DNA of 64,000 bases from Corynebacterium incognita (GTDB taxonomy: Bacteria > Actinomycetota > Actinomycetes > Mycobacteriales > Mycobacteriaceae), in contig NZ_CP059404.1 in assembly GCF_014217255.1 (NCBI RefSeq), positions 2,170,001-2,234,000 of the forward strand. Direction: 5' to 3'. A program made the translations under genes and the position numbers. The notes beneath the pieces were generated by a model. That model was not told where the DNA came from and made no database searches. It was given only the letters and a program-made list of their open reading frames with translations. This document shows, in pieces, positions 17,579 through 27,211 of this stretch. Position 1 is the first letter of the stretch; each line of letters opens with the position of its first letter.

Positions 17579-18957
17579 TGCGGGAACCTCCAGGTATCGG
17601 GGATAGGTGACAAAAATGGGATCACTTCGACCAGTTCGCCGTGGGCAGGCGCGGTGGCCCCGGCTGGGACCCGGACGAGGCCGCGAGTGCCCAGCAAGGA
17701 GGCCACCAAGTGTGACCCCAAGTGAGGGCCATTGTAGGGGATAGCTTGGGCCTGCCCGGCAGCGTCGAGCCCCCACCTTACGGGCACAACCAAGTCACGG
17801 TTGCCCGGGCGGGGAACAGGGAAGTCAGCACCAGCGGGCATCCGTAGCAACGCGCGCTGTTCAACACTTCCCGTTGCCAGGTGGCGAAGTGCCGGGGAGA
17901 CGTAGAGGTGGAAGGCTACGAACGCCGCCACGGGATTTCCCGGCAGGCACATGAGGGGTGTGCTTCTTACCTGACCGAGACCCTGCGGCGCGCCGGGTTT
18001 TTGAGCCACCTCACCGAACCACGCGGTGGCCAGCTGGGCGGAGGCCAGTTCCCCGACCGCGGCACGAACGACATCAAAGGCGCCAGCCGAAACACCACCG
18101 GCGGTGATGATGAGATCAGTGTTGTCGGCGAGGTCCTGCAATAGGTTCGCAACCATGGTGGTGTCATCGGCGCAGTGGTATTGCGATACTGCAGCCGCAG
18201 GGCCGGCGACCTGCGCGACAAGAGCCGCGAGCATCGGGCGGTTGGAATCTGGAATGTGCCCCGGGGGCAGCTGTTCTGGCCGCGTGCCTAGCGTACCTGC
18301 CGTGGTCGTGGCCAGACCTTCGGCGTCGAAGGGGACGAGTTCATCGCCTGATGACACCACCGCGATCTTCAGTGGGGCTGCGAGGTCGACGTCGCGGATG
18401 CCCGCGGACAGGAGCGCCGCGATGGCGGCCGGATCCAACGTGTGCCCACGCTGAAGTAGTAAGGAACCATCGGCGAGATTCTCCCCGCGGTGGCGGATGT
18501 GTGGGCGGTCCTTCTTCACTGAGTTAAGGGTGACGTACTCGGGGAGCGGGTGCGGCCCCGGAGGAATGGAAGTATCTTCCACGGGGATAACCCTCAGTCC
18601 CGGATCGACGGGGTCGCCGACTGGAGCGCCAGTCATGATGCGCACGGCGGTGCCTGCGGGCACGGATTGTGGTGCGGCGCCCGCTGGAACATCGCCCGAG
18701 ATCGGTAGCGTTGCACCAGGCACGGCGTCGGCAGCATGCACGAGAAAGCCGTCCATAGCTGAGTGTGAGAAAGAGGGTACTGCCAGCTGGGAGTACACGT
18801 CTTGTGCCACGACACGACCCGCCAGCGCGGCGGAGACCGCGGCGCGCTCGGTAGAACGCGGCGTCCGCGACGTGGCGTCATGAAGCAACTCATGCACGGC
18901 AGTGAGGTGCTCGGCGATACTGCGGTGCTCACCGGGGTGAGCGGATGGAGAACTCAT
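17575..18957 (-). CDS. moeA: Molybdopterin molybdenumtransferase
   Basis: A 460-residue MoeA that inserts molybdate into molybdopterin-AMP. The N-terminal linker domain has QLAVPSFSHSAMDGFLV, the MoeA active-site strand; the central MPT-binding domain contains VVSSGDELVPF and DLIITAGGVSAGAFDVV; MCLPGNPVAAFVAFHLYVSPAL follows; the C-terminus is a beta-barrel domain. It overlaps moaC by 4 bases and follows moaA by 18, so the cofactor genes are translated as a coupled set. Confidence 0.95.
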   Translation of the reverse strand: MSSPSAHPGEHRSIAEHLTAVHELLHDATSRTPRSTERAAVSAALAGRVVAQDVYSQLAVPSFSHSAMDGFLVHAADAVPGATLPISGDVPAGAAPQSVPAGTAVRIMTGAPVGDPVDPGLRVIPVEDTSIPPGPHPLPEYVTLNSVKKDRPHIRHRGENLADGSLLLQRGHTLDPAAIAALLSAGIRDVDLAAPLKIAVVSSGDELVPFDAEGLATTTAGTLGTRPEQLPPGHIPDSNRPMLAALVAQVAGPAAAVSQYHCADDTTMVANLLQDLADNTDLIITAGGVSAGAFDVVRAAVGELASAQLATAWFGEVAQKPGAPQGLGQVRSTPLMCLPGNPVAAFVAFHLYVSPALRHLATGSVEQRALLRMPAGADFPVPRPGNRDLVVPVRWGLDAAGQAQAIPYNGPHLGSHLVASLLGTRGLVRVPAGATAPAHGELVEVIPFLSPIPDTWRFPQ

Positions 18958-18975
18958 AGGGGATAAGTTAGCGCC

Positions 18976-20124
18976 TTAGCCGCCAATGGCGGACATCGGC
19001 CGATCGGGCTGCAAGAATCCCTCGTCGTTCATGCCATGGCCCGGGAGCTTGCGCCACATTTCGCCTGCCCAGGCTTCCATGATCTGCTCGTCGGTGGCTC
19101 CGGCGCGCATCAGGTCCCGCAGCGACGTCTCGGAATTGCCAAACAGGCAGTTGCGGACCGCCCCGTCGGTGGTCAGGCGGGTACGGTCGCAGTCGCCGCA
19201 GAACGAATACGATACCGAAGCGATGATGCCGATCTTGCCGTGCGTGCCGTCCGCGGCTACCGCATCCCACAGGGCTGCCGGGGCGGAACCTCGAGGTTCG
19301 CGGGCGGGAGTCATCTCAAAGTGCTGTTGGAGGCGCATCAGGATATCGTCGGCGGTGATCATCTGATCGCGGCGCCACTGCTCCCGCGGGCCGAGCGGCA
19401 TCTGTTCGATAAAGCGCAGCTGCGCGCCCTTCGTGAGAGCGAAGTGGGCGAGAGGAGCGACGTCGTCCTCATTCACACCTGGCATGACGACGGCGTTGAT
19501 CTTCACGGGAGTGAGACCCGCAGCGGTGGCAGCGTCGATGGCGGCCAGGACGTCGTGAAGCCGGTCGCGGCGAGTTAGTCGCGCATAACGCTCGTGGTCG
19601 ATGGTGTCGAGCGAAATATTGACGCGGTCAAGCCCCGCCTGAGCTAACGCCCCGGCGCGCTTGTCCAAGCCCAGGCCGTTGGTGGTGAGAGCCGTAGATG
19701 GGGAGCATCCCTCATCCGTAGTGAGTTGCTTGGTGGCCGCGATGATCTCTTCCAAGGATTTGCGTAGGAGTGGCTCGCCGCCGGTGAAACGTACCTGGTG
19801 GATCCCGAGGCGCTCCACGGCGATGGTGATGAGTCGGATCATTTCCTCATCGGAGAGTGTCTGCTCCGTAGGCATCCAGTCCAAACCCTCCGCGGGCATG
19901 CAGTAAGTGCAACGGAGATTACAGCGGTCGGTCAAGGAGACACGGAGGTCGCGGGCCACGCGCCCGTACTTGTCCACGAGGCTGCGGGAACCATCGTCGT
20001 GGGCGGCCGGGAGATCCGGTGGGGTGGTGTCCAAGGACCCGCCATCCGCGAGCCCTTGCGGCCGTGGACCACCTACCGTAGGCAGAGGCAGATTCATCGG
20101 CCGAGAGTTGCGCGGAGAAGTCAT
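18976..20124 (-). CDS. moaA: GTP 3',8-cyclase
   Basis: A 382-residue radical SAM enzyme that cyclises GTP in the first step of molybdenum cofactor synthesis, using two 4Fe-4S clusters. The SAM cluster motif CNLRCTYC is at residues 68-75 and the C-terminal cluster cysteines are in FCGDCDRTRL and NCLFG (about 320-345). The protein ends in the Gly-Gly tail needed for activity (MSAIGG). The first 45 residues are a Pro/Gly-rich extension, so a later start is possible but no better candidate is seen. It is the first gene of the moaA-moeA-moaC-mobA operon. Confidence 0.95.
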   Translation of the reverse strand: MTSPRNSRPMNLPLPTVGGPRPQGLADGGSLDTTPPDLPAAHDDGSRSLVDKYGRVARDLRVSLTDRCNLRCTYCMPAEGLDWMPTEQTLSDEEMIRLITIAVERLGIHQVRFTGGEPLLRKSLEEIIAATKQLTTDEGCSPSTALTTNGLGLDKRAGALAQAGLDRVNISLDTIDHERYARLTRRDRLHDVLAAIDAATAAGLTPVKINAVVMPGVNEDDVAPLAHFALTKGAQLRFIEQMPLGPREQWRRDQMITADDILMRLQQHFEMTPAREPRGSAPAALWDAVAADGTHGKIGIIASVSYSFCGDCDRTRLTTDGAVRNCLFGNSETSLRDLMRAGATDEQIMEAWAGEMWRKLPGHGMNDEGFLQPDRPMSAIGG

Positions 20125-20153
20125 GCTCGCATTTTAACAACTAAATACTGGAA

Positions 20154-21911
20154 TTAATCATTCTGAGAGTTCGTTAGGCGTCGCCGCTCGCCAGGCCCCG
20201 CAAGACGGATGATGTTGAATTCCTCCGCGGCGAGGTGTTTGCGCAAGTCCTTCTTATCGAACTTGCCGACTGATGTTTTGTCGATGGACTTGACGAAGGT
20301 CCAGTACTCAGGCAGCATCCAGCTCGGGAGAGACTCGCGGAGGCGATCTCGGAGGGTCTCAGCGGTGGAGATGGAAGGATCGACACCAGAGTGCAGCACC
20401 GTGACCGCAAGCGGGCGTTCGCCCCACTTCTTATCAGGGAAGCCGATGACTGCGCATTCGACGACCTCCGGAGCCTCCATGACCAGGTTTTCGAGTTGAA
20501 CGGAATAGATCCACTCGCCGCCGGAACGGATGACATCACGCGCGCGGTCGGAGACGGTGAGGAACCCGTCCTCGGTCACGGAGCCGACGTCGCCGGTGCG
20601 TAACCAGCCGTCCTCCGTGAACTTGTGGCGGGCGGCTTCCACTCGTTCGCCGCGGAAGGTGGCCGCCGGGCCGTCGCCATCTGCGCGCTCGGTAGTGAAG
20701 TAGGAGCCTGCTACTAGATTGCCGCGGACCTGGATTTCACCTTGGTTGCGATCGCTGGAGCGGACCACTTTGCCGTCGTTGACCACGCGGTATTCCAGCG
20801 AAGTGGGGAAACGCCCTTGAGAAATGCGGTAGGCCCACCGCTCCTGGCCGCCTGCGCCGGAAGGCGAGCGGGCGACGGTCCCCACCGTGGAGGTCTCGGC
20901 CATTCCCCAGACGTGAATGACGTCCACACCGAACTTTTCTTCCCAGAGTTTGATGAGCGCGGGCGGCACGGGGGAGCCGCCGGCGTAGATCTCCTGCAGT
21001 GACATGCGCTCCGGCGGATTGTTGTTGTAGTGCACCATGAGCTGAATCCACAGCGTGGGCACGCCGTGCGCCACGCGAGGGTGGCACTCCGCGACGATGC
21101 GGGCCAGCGTTGGCGCCGAAACATCGGCGTCTGGGAGCACCAAGGGCGTACCGGTCATGAAGGCCGCGAAGGGAACGCCCCAGCTCAATACGTGATAAAT
21201 CGGGATGCAACACAAGAAAGTTTCGCCGTGAGTGATGGCCAGCCCGTCCGTGGCGCGCAGCAGCATAGCCTCCAAAAAAATGGAGCGGTGTGAATAGGCT
21301 ACGCCCTTCGGTGCGCCCGTGGTGCCGGTTGAGTAGCACAAGGCCGCTGCAGTATTCTCGTCCAGCTCCGGCCACTCATAGATTGTGGACTTACCATCGA
21401 GAAGGGCCTCATAGGAGTACACCGAGACGTTTTCGGGCAGTTCCTGCTCCAACGCCGCAACGTCGGCAAGCCCTACAAATGCCACCGCACGCACACATTC
21501 CGCGCCCTCGAGCACCGCGCCCAGCTGTGGTGCCAGGCGGGGATCCGCGACGATGACCTCGGTGCCGGAATGGTTGATGATGTGTCGGATTTGGTCATTC
21601 ATCAGTTGCTTATTGAGCGGGGTAAAGACCGCACCCTTGCAGGCTGTACCGAACATGACCTCGAGGTGTTCGGCGCAGTTATACATAAAGGACCCCACCC
21701 GTTGATCGGCGTCGATGCCCAGGTCCTCTTCTAATGCGTAGGCAAAGGCCGCAGCACGCGCGCCGATGTCTTCAAAGGTGACAACCTCGGCGTCGTCCCC
21801 AGACTCCGCGCTGCCATGATAAGTGGTGACCGCAGTAGAACCGTGGACGGAACGGCCGTAGTCGAGGATCCGAGCAACGCTGAGGGGGACGTTTTGCATA
21901 GTGGAACGCAT
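20154..21911 (-). CDS. Long-chain fatty acid-CoA ligase (FadD type)
   Basis: An AMP-forming adenylating enzyme of about 585 residues, activating a carboxylic acid to its CoA thioester. ATP-binding motif YSTGTTGAPKGVAYSH lies near residue 190, HVWGMAETST near 350, then WLRTGDVGSV and DRARDVIRSGGEWI, and a C-terminal lysine in SVGKFDKKDLRK. I choose the ATG at 21911 (MRSTMQN), preceded by GAGGAG, although the spacing is tight; the ATG at 21899 also fits. Upstream sequence in frame lacks family resemblance. The same gene lies between moaA and rho in C. glutamicum. The substrate is not evident. Confidence 0.88.
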   Translation of the reverse strand: MRSTMQNVPLSVARILDYGRSVHGSTAVTTYHGSAESGDDAEVVTFEDIGARAAAFAYALEEDLGIDADQRVGSFMYNCAEHLEVMFGTACKGAVFTPLNKQLMNDQIRHIINHSGTEVIVADPRLAPQLGAVLEGAECVRAVAFVGLADVAALEQELPENVSVYSYEALLDGKSTIYEWPELDENTAAALCYSTGTTGAPKGVAYSHRSIFLEAMLLRATDGLAITHGETFLCCIPIYHVLSWGVPFAAFMTGTPLVLPDADVSAPTLARIVAECHPRVAHGVPTLWIQLMVHYNNNPPERMSLQEIYAGGSPVPPALIKLWEEKFGVDVIHVWGMAETSTVGTVARSPSGAGGQERWAYRISQGRFPTSLEYRVVNDGKVVRSSDRNQGEIQVRGNLVAGSYFTTERADGDGPAATFRGERVEAARHKFTEDGWLRTGDVGSVTEDGFLTVSDRARDVIRSGGEWIYSVQLENLVMEAPEVVECAVIGFPDKKWGERPLAVTVLHSGVDPSISTAETLRDRLRESLPSWMLPEYWTFVKSIDKTSVGKFDKKDLRKHLAAEEFNIIRLAGPGERRRLTNSQND

Positions 21912-22393
21912 GCTCCTCACTTTAGCGCTCGCTAGGTAATGGGTGTCTAATGTGGCGCAGATGCGTGAATGCGTTATAGTTGTAGAAGCCTCAATCATCA
22001 CGGAACGGTACATCGACACAATCGACTACGTTGCCGGGGTGACAACCATGTGGAAGGGCACAGAACTCTGGGCCTATCCGCTTCGCCTGACGAGGGCAAG
22101 CGTGTTTTGAGGCTAGATTTTTACATCACTGCGCTTTTTCGCCGTACCTTGTGGCGCGAGTGTGCCGGCCGTAGGGCCTAGGTCGCTCAAGCTAGGGGGA
22201 GCCTCGTCTTCTTGATGAAGGGCGGCGCGGGCGGACTTGATGACAAACTTTCAATTAACTGCACATAAGGCTTTACCGCAGACAACTTCCGGACGCGAAC
22301 TCTTTCCTGACTGCGCCGCAACCAGGCGCCGGGGGAGACAACCACACGTGACACCCGCGTGCGGGAGACTGGTTAAGCAACGAAAGGATATCC
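21912..22393. promoter_or_regulatory. 482-base divergent spacer between fadD and rho
   Basis: No convincing gene. Near fadD there is a short palindrome TAGCG-CT-CGCTA (21923-21934). The rho side is a long leader; GAAAGGATAT lies just before the GTG start. In other bacteria rho is autoregulated in its leader, so a long untranslated region here is expected; I could not define its promoter with confidence. Confidence 0.5.
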
Positions 22394-24352
22394 GTGACCA
22401 CTACGGACAACAACGCAGGTGCACCGCAGGATCTCGCCGCGCTGAAGCTGGCGGACCTCCGTAAAATCGCCGCGGGCCAGGGCCTCAAGGGAATCTCTGG
22501 GCTCCGTAAGGGTGAACTCATCACCGCTATCCAGACTGGCACCGTGCCGGCGAAGGCGAAGAAGGCTGCGGCTGAAGCTGCCGCCGCCGAAGGTGCCACG
22601 AGCGACTCCGCATCGGGGAACACAGCGGAGCCACAGGGGGAGGACACGAAGAAGGCTTCCCGCCGCCGCGCCACGCGCCGCTCTGCCGACGACACCCAGA
22701 GCGGTGAACAGTCCGCCAACCAGGACCCTCAGGATGGCCAGCAGGAGTCTGCGCGCGAGAACGGGCAGGGCGATGATGGTCGCGCTGAGTCCCGTTCACA
22801 GGCGCGCCGTGCCCGCCGTAACCGTGCCCGTGCTCAAGCTCGCGACGAGCGCGAGAACCGCGACGATGAGGCGCAGGGTTCCGGGGACAACCGCCGCGGT
22901 GACCACCACGCTGACGGGGGCGACAACGGCCCAGGCCGTGACGGTGATTCCGACGACCGCTCCCGTGAGTCACAGCGCGACGGCGACGGAGAACAGCAGG
23001 GGAACCGCAACGATCGACATGACCGGAACGATCGCAACCGCGGCCGTGGGGACAACCGCGGGGACAATAACGAGCGTCGCGGGCGCCGCAACCGCCGCAA
23101 TCGCCGTAACCGCGGCAACAATGAAGGCGGCCGTAACAACGGCGGCAACAACAGTGAGCCGCAGGTGCGCGAGGGCGATGAGCTGCAGGCAGTCGGCGGC
23201 ATCCTGGACATCGTGGACCACAACGCCGCTTTCGTACGCACCACCGGCTACCGCGCTGGCGCGTCCGACGTCTTTGTGAACAACAACATGGTTCGCCGAC
23301 TGGGGCTGCGTGATGGCGACGCCATCACCGGCCAGGTCAAGATGAACGGCAACGCCCACACCCACGGCAACGGCCGCAATCGCCGGAAGTACAACCAGCT
23401 GGTGCAGGTGGATTCCGTCAACGGCCTTACTCCGGAGGAAGCGAAGCAGCGCCCCGAGTTTGCCAAGCTGACTCCGCTGTACCCGAACCAGCGCCTGCGT
23501 CTGGAGACCGAGCCGAAAATCCTGACCACCCGCGTGATCGACCTCATCATGCCCATCGGTAAGGGCCAACGCGCGCTCATCGTGTCCCCGCCGAAGGCCG
23601 GTAAGACCACGATCCTGCAGAACATCGCGAACGCTATCTCCACCAACAACCCGGAGTGCTACCTCATGGTGGTCCTGGTGGACGAGCGTCCGGAAGAAGT
23701 GACGGACATGCAGCGCTCGGTCAAGGGCGAGGTCATTGCCTCCACCTTCGACCGCCCGCCGTCAGAGCACACCGCTGTAGCCGAGCTGGCCATCGAGCGC
23801 GCAAAGCGCCTGGTGGAGCAGGGCAAGGACGTCGTGGTGCTGCTGGACTCCATCACCCGCCTGGGCCGCGCATACAACAACTCCTCCCCGGCATCCGGCC
23901 GCATCCTGTCCGGTGGCGTGGACTCGAACGCGCTCTACCCGCCGAAGCGTTTTCTTGGTGCCGCCCGCAACATCGAAAACGGTGGCTCGCTCACCATCAT
24001 CGCGACCGCGATGGTGGAGACCGGCTCTACTGGCGACACCGTCATCTTCGAGGAGTTCAAGGGCACCGGCAACGCCGAGCTCAAGCTGGATCGCTCGATT
24101 TCCGAGCGCCGCATCTTCCCGGCCGTGGACGTGTCTCCGTCCGGCACCCGTAAGGACGAGTTGTTGCTCGTTCCGGAGGAAGCAAAGATCATGCTTAAGC
24201 TGCGCCGGATCCTCTCGCGCCTGGATTCCCACCAGGCTATTGACCTGCTGATCAAGCAGCTCAAGAAGACCAAGTCCAACGGTGAATTCCTCATGCAGTT
24301 GGCTTCTAGCGCGCCGATGGCGGGTCTGGAAGACGAGGAGGAGTACTCCTAA
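22394..24352 (+). CDS. rho: Transcription termination factor Rho
   Basis: A 652-residue hexameric RNA helicase that ends transcription. The N-terminal Rho_N helix-extended-loop-helix spans about residues 10-50. A long Arg/Asn/Asp/Gly-rich, low-complexity insertion spans about 65-255, typical in kind of high-GC actinobacterial Rho. The cold-shock-like RNA-binding domain (about 258-335, VREGDELQAVGGILDIV) precedes the ATPase domain: Walker A SPPKAGKTTIL near residue 398, Walker B VVVLLDSITRL, Q-loop and R-loop regions. The start is GTG with GAAAGGA upstream. prfA begins at the next base after the stop. Confidence 0.97.
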   Translation: MTTTDNNAGAPQDLAALKLADLRKIAAGQGLKGISGLRKGELITAIQTGTVPAKAKKAAAEAAAAEGATSDSASGNTAEPQGEDTKKASRRRATRRSADDTQSGEQSANQDPQDGQQESARENGQGDDGRAESRSQARRARRNRARAQARDERENRDDEAQGSGDNRRGDHHADGGDNGPGRDGDSDDRSRESQRDGDGEQQGNRNDRHDRNDRNRGRGDNRGDNNERRGRRNRRNRRNRGNNEGGRNNGGNNSEPQVREGDELQAVGGILDIVDHNAAFVRTTGYRAGASDVFVNNNMVRRLGLRDGDAITGQVKMNGNAHTHGNGRNRRKYNQLVQVDSVNGLTPEEAKQRPEFAKLTPLYPNQRLRLETEPKILTTRVIDLIMPIGKGQRALIVSPPKAGKTTILQNIANAISTNNPECYLMVVLVDERPEEVTDMQRSVKGEVIASTFDRPPSEHTAVAELAIERAKRLVEQGKDVVVLLDSITRLGRAYNNSSPASGRILSGGVDSNALYPPKRFLGAARNIENGGSLTIIATAMVETGSTGDTVIFEEFKGTGNAELKLDRSISERRIFPAVDVSPSGTRKDELLLVPEEAKIMLKLRRILSRLDSHQAIDLLIKQLKKTKSNGEFLMQLASSAPMAGLEDEEEYS

Positions 24353-25429
24353 ATGGCAAAGCAAGTCTCACTCGTTGACGACATCGTCTCCGAATATCAA
24401 GGTATCGAGGCCCAGATGGGCGACCCTGAGGTCGCCGGCGATCAGAAGCTCTTCCGCAAGCTGTCCAAGCGCTACGCGGAGCTGCGCCCGATCATCGCGG
24501 TGAACAACCAGCTGGAGCAGGCCCGCGCAGACCTCGAGGACGCTAAGGAAATGGCCTACGAGGACCATGAGTTCCAGGCTGAGGCGAACCGGCTGACGAC
24601 CGAGGTGGACGAGCTGGAAGAAAAGCTCGCTGACCTCTTGGCGCCGCGCGACGAGCATGATGGCGACGACATCATCATGGAAATCAAGGCCGGTGCCGGC
24701 GGCGAGGAGGCCGCGCTATTCGCTGGCGATTTGGCGCGCATGTACGAGCGCTACGCCGACAAGGCCGGCTTTGCCTGGGAGGTTTTGGGCTTGACTGAGT
24801 CCGATCTCGGCGGCGTGAAGGACATGTCGATTTCGTTCAAGTCCAAGACTCCGTCGCGCGACGGTGCGTGGTCCGTGTTTAAGTTCGAGGGCGGCGTGCA
24901 CCGCGTCCAGCGCGTGCCGGTCACCGAGTCTCAGGGCCGCATCCAGACCTCCGCCGCGGGCGTGCTGGTGTACCCGGAGCCGGACGAGATCGAGGCCGTC
25001 AATATTGACGAAAAGGACCTGCGCATTGACGTGTACCGTTCCTCCGGTAAGGGCGGCCAGGGTGTCAACACCACGGACTCCGCGGTGCGCATCACCCACC
25101 TGCCCACCGGTCTGGTGGTGACGTGTCAGAAGGAGCGTTCCCAGATCCAGAACAAGGCGCGCGCGATGCAGGTGCTGCAGGCTCGCCTGGACCAGATGGA
25201 GCGGGAGAAGGCCGAGGCCGAGGCGGGCGAGCAGCGCGCCTCCCAGGTGCGCACCATGGACCGCTCGGAGCGCATCCGCACGTACAACTGGCCAGAGAAC
25301 CGCATCTCTGATCACCGCATTGGCTACAAGGCGAACAACCTAGACGCCGTACTCAACGGTGCGATGGATGACCTCATCAAGGCGCTGCAGGATCAGGAGC
25401 GCGCCGAGCGCCTTGAGGCCGAAGGCTAA
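24353..25429 (+). CDS. prfA: Peptide chain release factor 1
   Basis: A 358-residue class I release factor recognising UAA and UAG. The GGQ motif that triggers peptidyl-tRNA hydrolysis is in [17 protein letters not shown] (about residue 230). The N-terminal helical domain 1, anticodon-mimicking domain 2 and C-terminal helix follow the family layout; length is normal. Its ATG directly follows the rho stop. The PrmC methyltransferase that modifies the GGQ glutamine is encoded next. Confidence 0.97.
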   Translation: MAKQVSLVDDIVSEYQGIEAQMGDPEVAGDQKLFRKLSKRYAELRPIIAVNNQLEQARADLEDAKEMAYEDHEFQAEANRLTTEVDELEEKLADLLAPRDEHDGDDIIMEIKAGAGGEEAALFAGDLARMYERYADKAGFAWEVLGLTESDLGGVKDMSISFKSKTPSRDGAWSVFKFEGGVHRVQRVPVTESQGRIQTSAAGVLVYPEPDEIEAVNIDEKDLRIDVYRSSGKGGQGVNTTDSAVRITHLPTGLVVTCQKERSQIQNKARAMQVLQARLDQMEREKAEAEAGEQRASQVRTMDRSERIRTYNWPENRISDHRIGYKANNLDAVLNGAMDDLIKALQDQERAERLEAEG

Positions 25430-25448
25430 GCAAAGGGAGTCACGCACC

Positions 25449-26408
25449 GTGCAGGTGAATATCTCACAGGCGCTTCGCGATGCCGCGGGGCGCCTGTCCC
25501 GATCCGGAGTCGACTCCGCAGCCGTTGAGGCCCGTATCATCGCGGGTTATCTGCTGGGCGTCAGCCACATGGACGTCGTGCGCGCGGGGGACCCGCCGGG
25601 GCTTCTCGACGGCCCTCAGGCGCAGCGGTTCCAGGAGCTGTTCGACGCCCTGGTGGACCGGCGCGCCACGCGCGAGCCGCTGCAACACATCCTGGGCGTC
25701 GCCCCGTTCGGCCCGCTAGAGCTTGAGGTGGGTCCAGGGGTGTTCATCCCGCGCCCGGAGACGGAGGTGTTGGCAGACTGGGCGGTGCGCTACCTGGCGC
25801 AGCGCTTCCCGGACGCCTCCCGCGGCGGTGCGATAGGTGGCGGTGCCCCACGCGGCGTCGAAAAGCAGGAAAACACTCCCGATCCGCGCTCTTACCGGCC
25901 CCTTGTCGTGGACCTGTGCACCGGTTCCGGCGCCCTGGCGCTGTATATCAAGCACGCGGTCCCGGGCGCCCAGGTGGTGGCCGTGGAGAAGTCGCCGGAG
26001 GCTATCGCCTATACCCGCCGCAATATCCGCGCGGTCACCGGCAGTGACGACGCAGTGGAACTCATCCGGGGCGACGTCACGGACCCGGGCCTGCTTGCCC
26101 AGCTTCATGGACAGGCTGACCTGGTGGTCAGCAACCCGCCGTATGTCCCGGAGACCCCCGACTTGGACGCGGAGGTGTACCACGACCCGCATGAGGCCGT
26201 CTTCGGCGGCGCCGACGGCATGACGGTCATCACCGCGATGGTGCCGCTGGTGCGTCACCTTCTAGCCCCCGGTGGGGCAGTGGGCATTGAGCATGACGAC
26301 GCCACGTCGGCCGCCGTCCAAGGCGCCCTCCAGGAGGGCTTTGTCGACGTTCGCCCATTGGAAGACCTCACTGGCACGCCGAGGTTTGTGCTGGGGCGCC
26401 GTCAATGA
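25449..26408 (+). CDS. prmC: Release factor glutamine methyltransferase
   Basis: A 319-residue SAM-dependent methyltransferase that methylates the GGQ glutamine of release factors. Signature motifs: [21 protein letters not shown], the SAM-binding [13 protein letters not shown] and the substrate-binding [16 protein letters not shown] 25-residue loop rich in Gly (about 125-150) extends the region before the SAM motif. The GTG at 25449 lies 19 bases after prfA, with AAAGGGAG upstream; reading frame before it belongs to prfA. Confidence 0.95.
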   Translation: MQVNISQALRDAAGRLSRSGVDSAAVEARIIAGYLLGVSHMDVVRAGDPPGLLDGPQAQRFQELFDALVDRRATREPLQHILGVAPFGPLELEVGPGVFIPRPETEVLADWAVRYLAQRFPDASRGGAIGGGAPRGVEKQENTPDPRSYRPLVVDLCTGSGALALYIKHAVPGAQVVAVEKSPEAIAYTRRNIRAVTGSDDAVELIRGDVTDPGLLAQLHGQADLVVSNPPYVPETPDLDAEVYHDPHEAVFGGADGMTVITAMVPLVRHLLAPGGAVGIEHDDATSAAVQGALQEGFVDVRPLEDLTGTPRFVLGRRQ

Positions 26409-26517
26409 CGGACGCCCGCGGCGCTTTCAAATGGTGGAGGTGCCTCTGGTGGCGTTATGATGAGCCGATACGTTGAGTAAATGCGGATGCGTCAATACGA
26501 AAGTGTGAAAGATTTAA

Positions 26518-27210
26518 ATGCAGGGAAAGATTTACTCGTGCGCTGATCCAGAATCACGCGCAGCAGGCATGGATGCCGCCGCGCAGGCAGTACGTGGGGG
26601 GCGCTTGGTAGTTATCCCGACCGACACTCTCTACGGCATCGGCTGCGATGCCTTTGACAACGACGCGGTGGCCAACCTCCTGGCAACGAAGCACCGCGGC
26701 CCGGATATGCCGGTGCCCGTGCTCGTCGGTTCCTGGGAGACGGTGAAGGGCCTGGTGGCCACCTACCCGGAAAACACCGAACTACTGGTGAAGGCATTTT
26801 GGCCGGGCGGTTTGTCCATCGTGGTGCCGCAGGCGCCGTCGCTGCCCTGGAACCTTGGCGATACGCGCGGCACTGTCATGTTGCGGATGCCGCTGCACCC
26901 GATTGCTATCGAACTCCTGCGGGAGGTAGGGCCAATGGCTGTGTCCTCGGCGAATATCTCCGGCCATACCCCGCCGACCACGGCGATTGCCTCGAAACAG
27001 CAATTGGGTAAGGCTGTGAGCGTCTACCTCGACGGCGGCGAGACTCCGGTGGGCAAGCCGTCCACCATCATCGATCTGTCGGGTCGACGCCCCTACCTGC
27101 TGCGCGAAGGTGCCATTTCCGCGGAGCAGATCACCGACGTGATCGGCGGCGATCCGAATATCCTGTGCCTGCGCCCGGGTCAGGAAGGCTCACCGGAGGC
27201 CGGCGCTTAG
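26518..27210 (+). CDS. Threonylcarbamoyl-AMP synthase (Sua5/YwlC/TsaC family)
   Basis: A 230-residue protein that makes L-threonylcarbamoyladenylate from threonine, bicarbonate and ATP for the t6A37 modification of tRNAs reading ANN codons. Family motifs are VVIPTDTLYGIGCDAFD, KHRGPDMPVPVLV, FWPGGLSIVVPQ, MLRMPLHPIAIELL and SSANISGHTPPTT. It is a single-domain type without the C-terminal Sua5 domain. A 109-base gap separates it from prmC, so it may have its own promoter, and wecA begins one base after its stop. Confidence 0.93.
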   Translation: MQGKIYSCADPESRAAGMDAAAQAVRGGRLVVIPTDTLYGIGCDAFDNDAVANLLATKHRGPDMPVPVLVGSWETVKGLVATYPENTELLVKAFWPGGLSIVVPQAPSLPWNLGDTRGTVMLRMPLHPIAIELLREVGPMAVSSANISGHTPPTTAIASKQQLGKAVSVYLDGGETPVGKPSTIIDLSGRRPYLLREGAISAEQITDVIGGDPNILCLRPGQEGSPEAGA

Positions 27211-27211
27211 G

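Noticed and set aside
22590-23160. Alternative-frame proteins opposite or within the Rho low-complexity region
   Set aside because: Repetitive Arg/Asp/Asn codons keep several frames open; only the Rho frame joins conserved domains.
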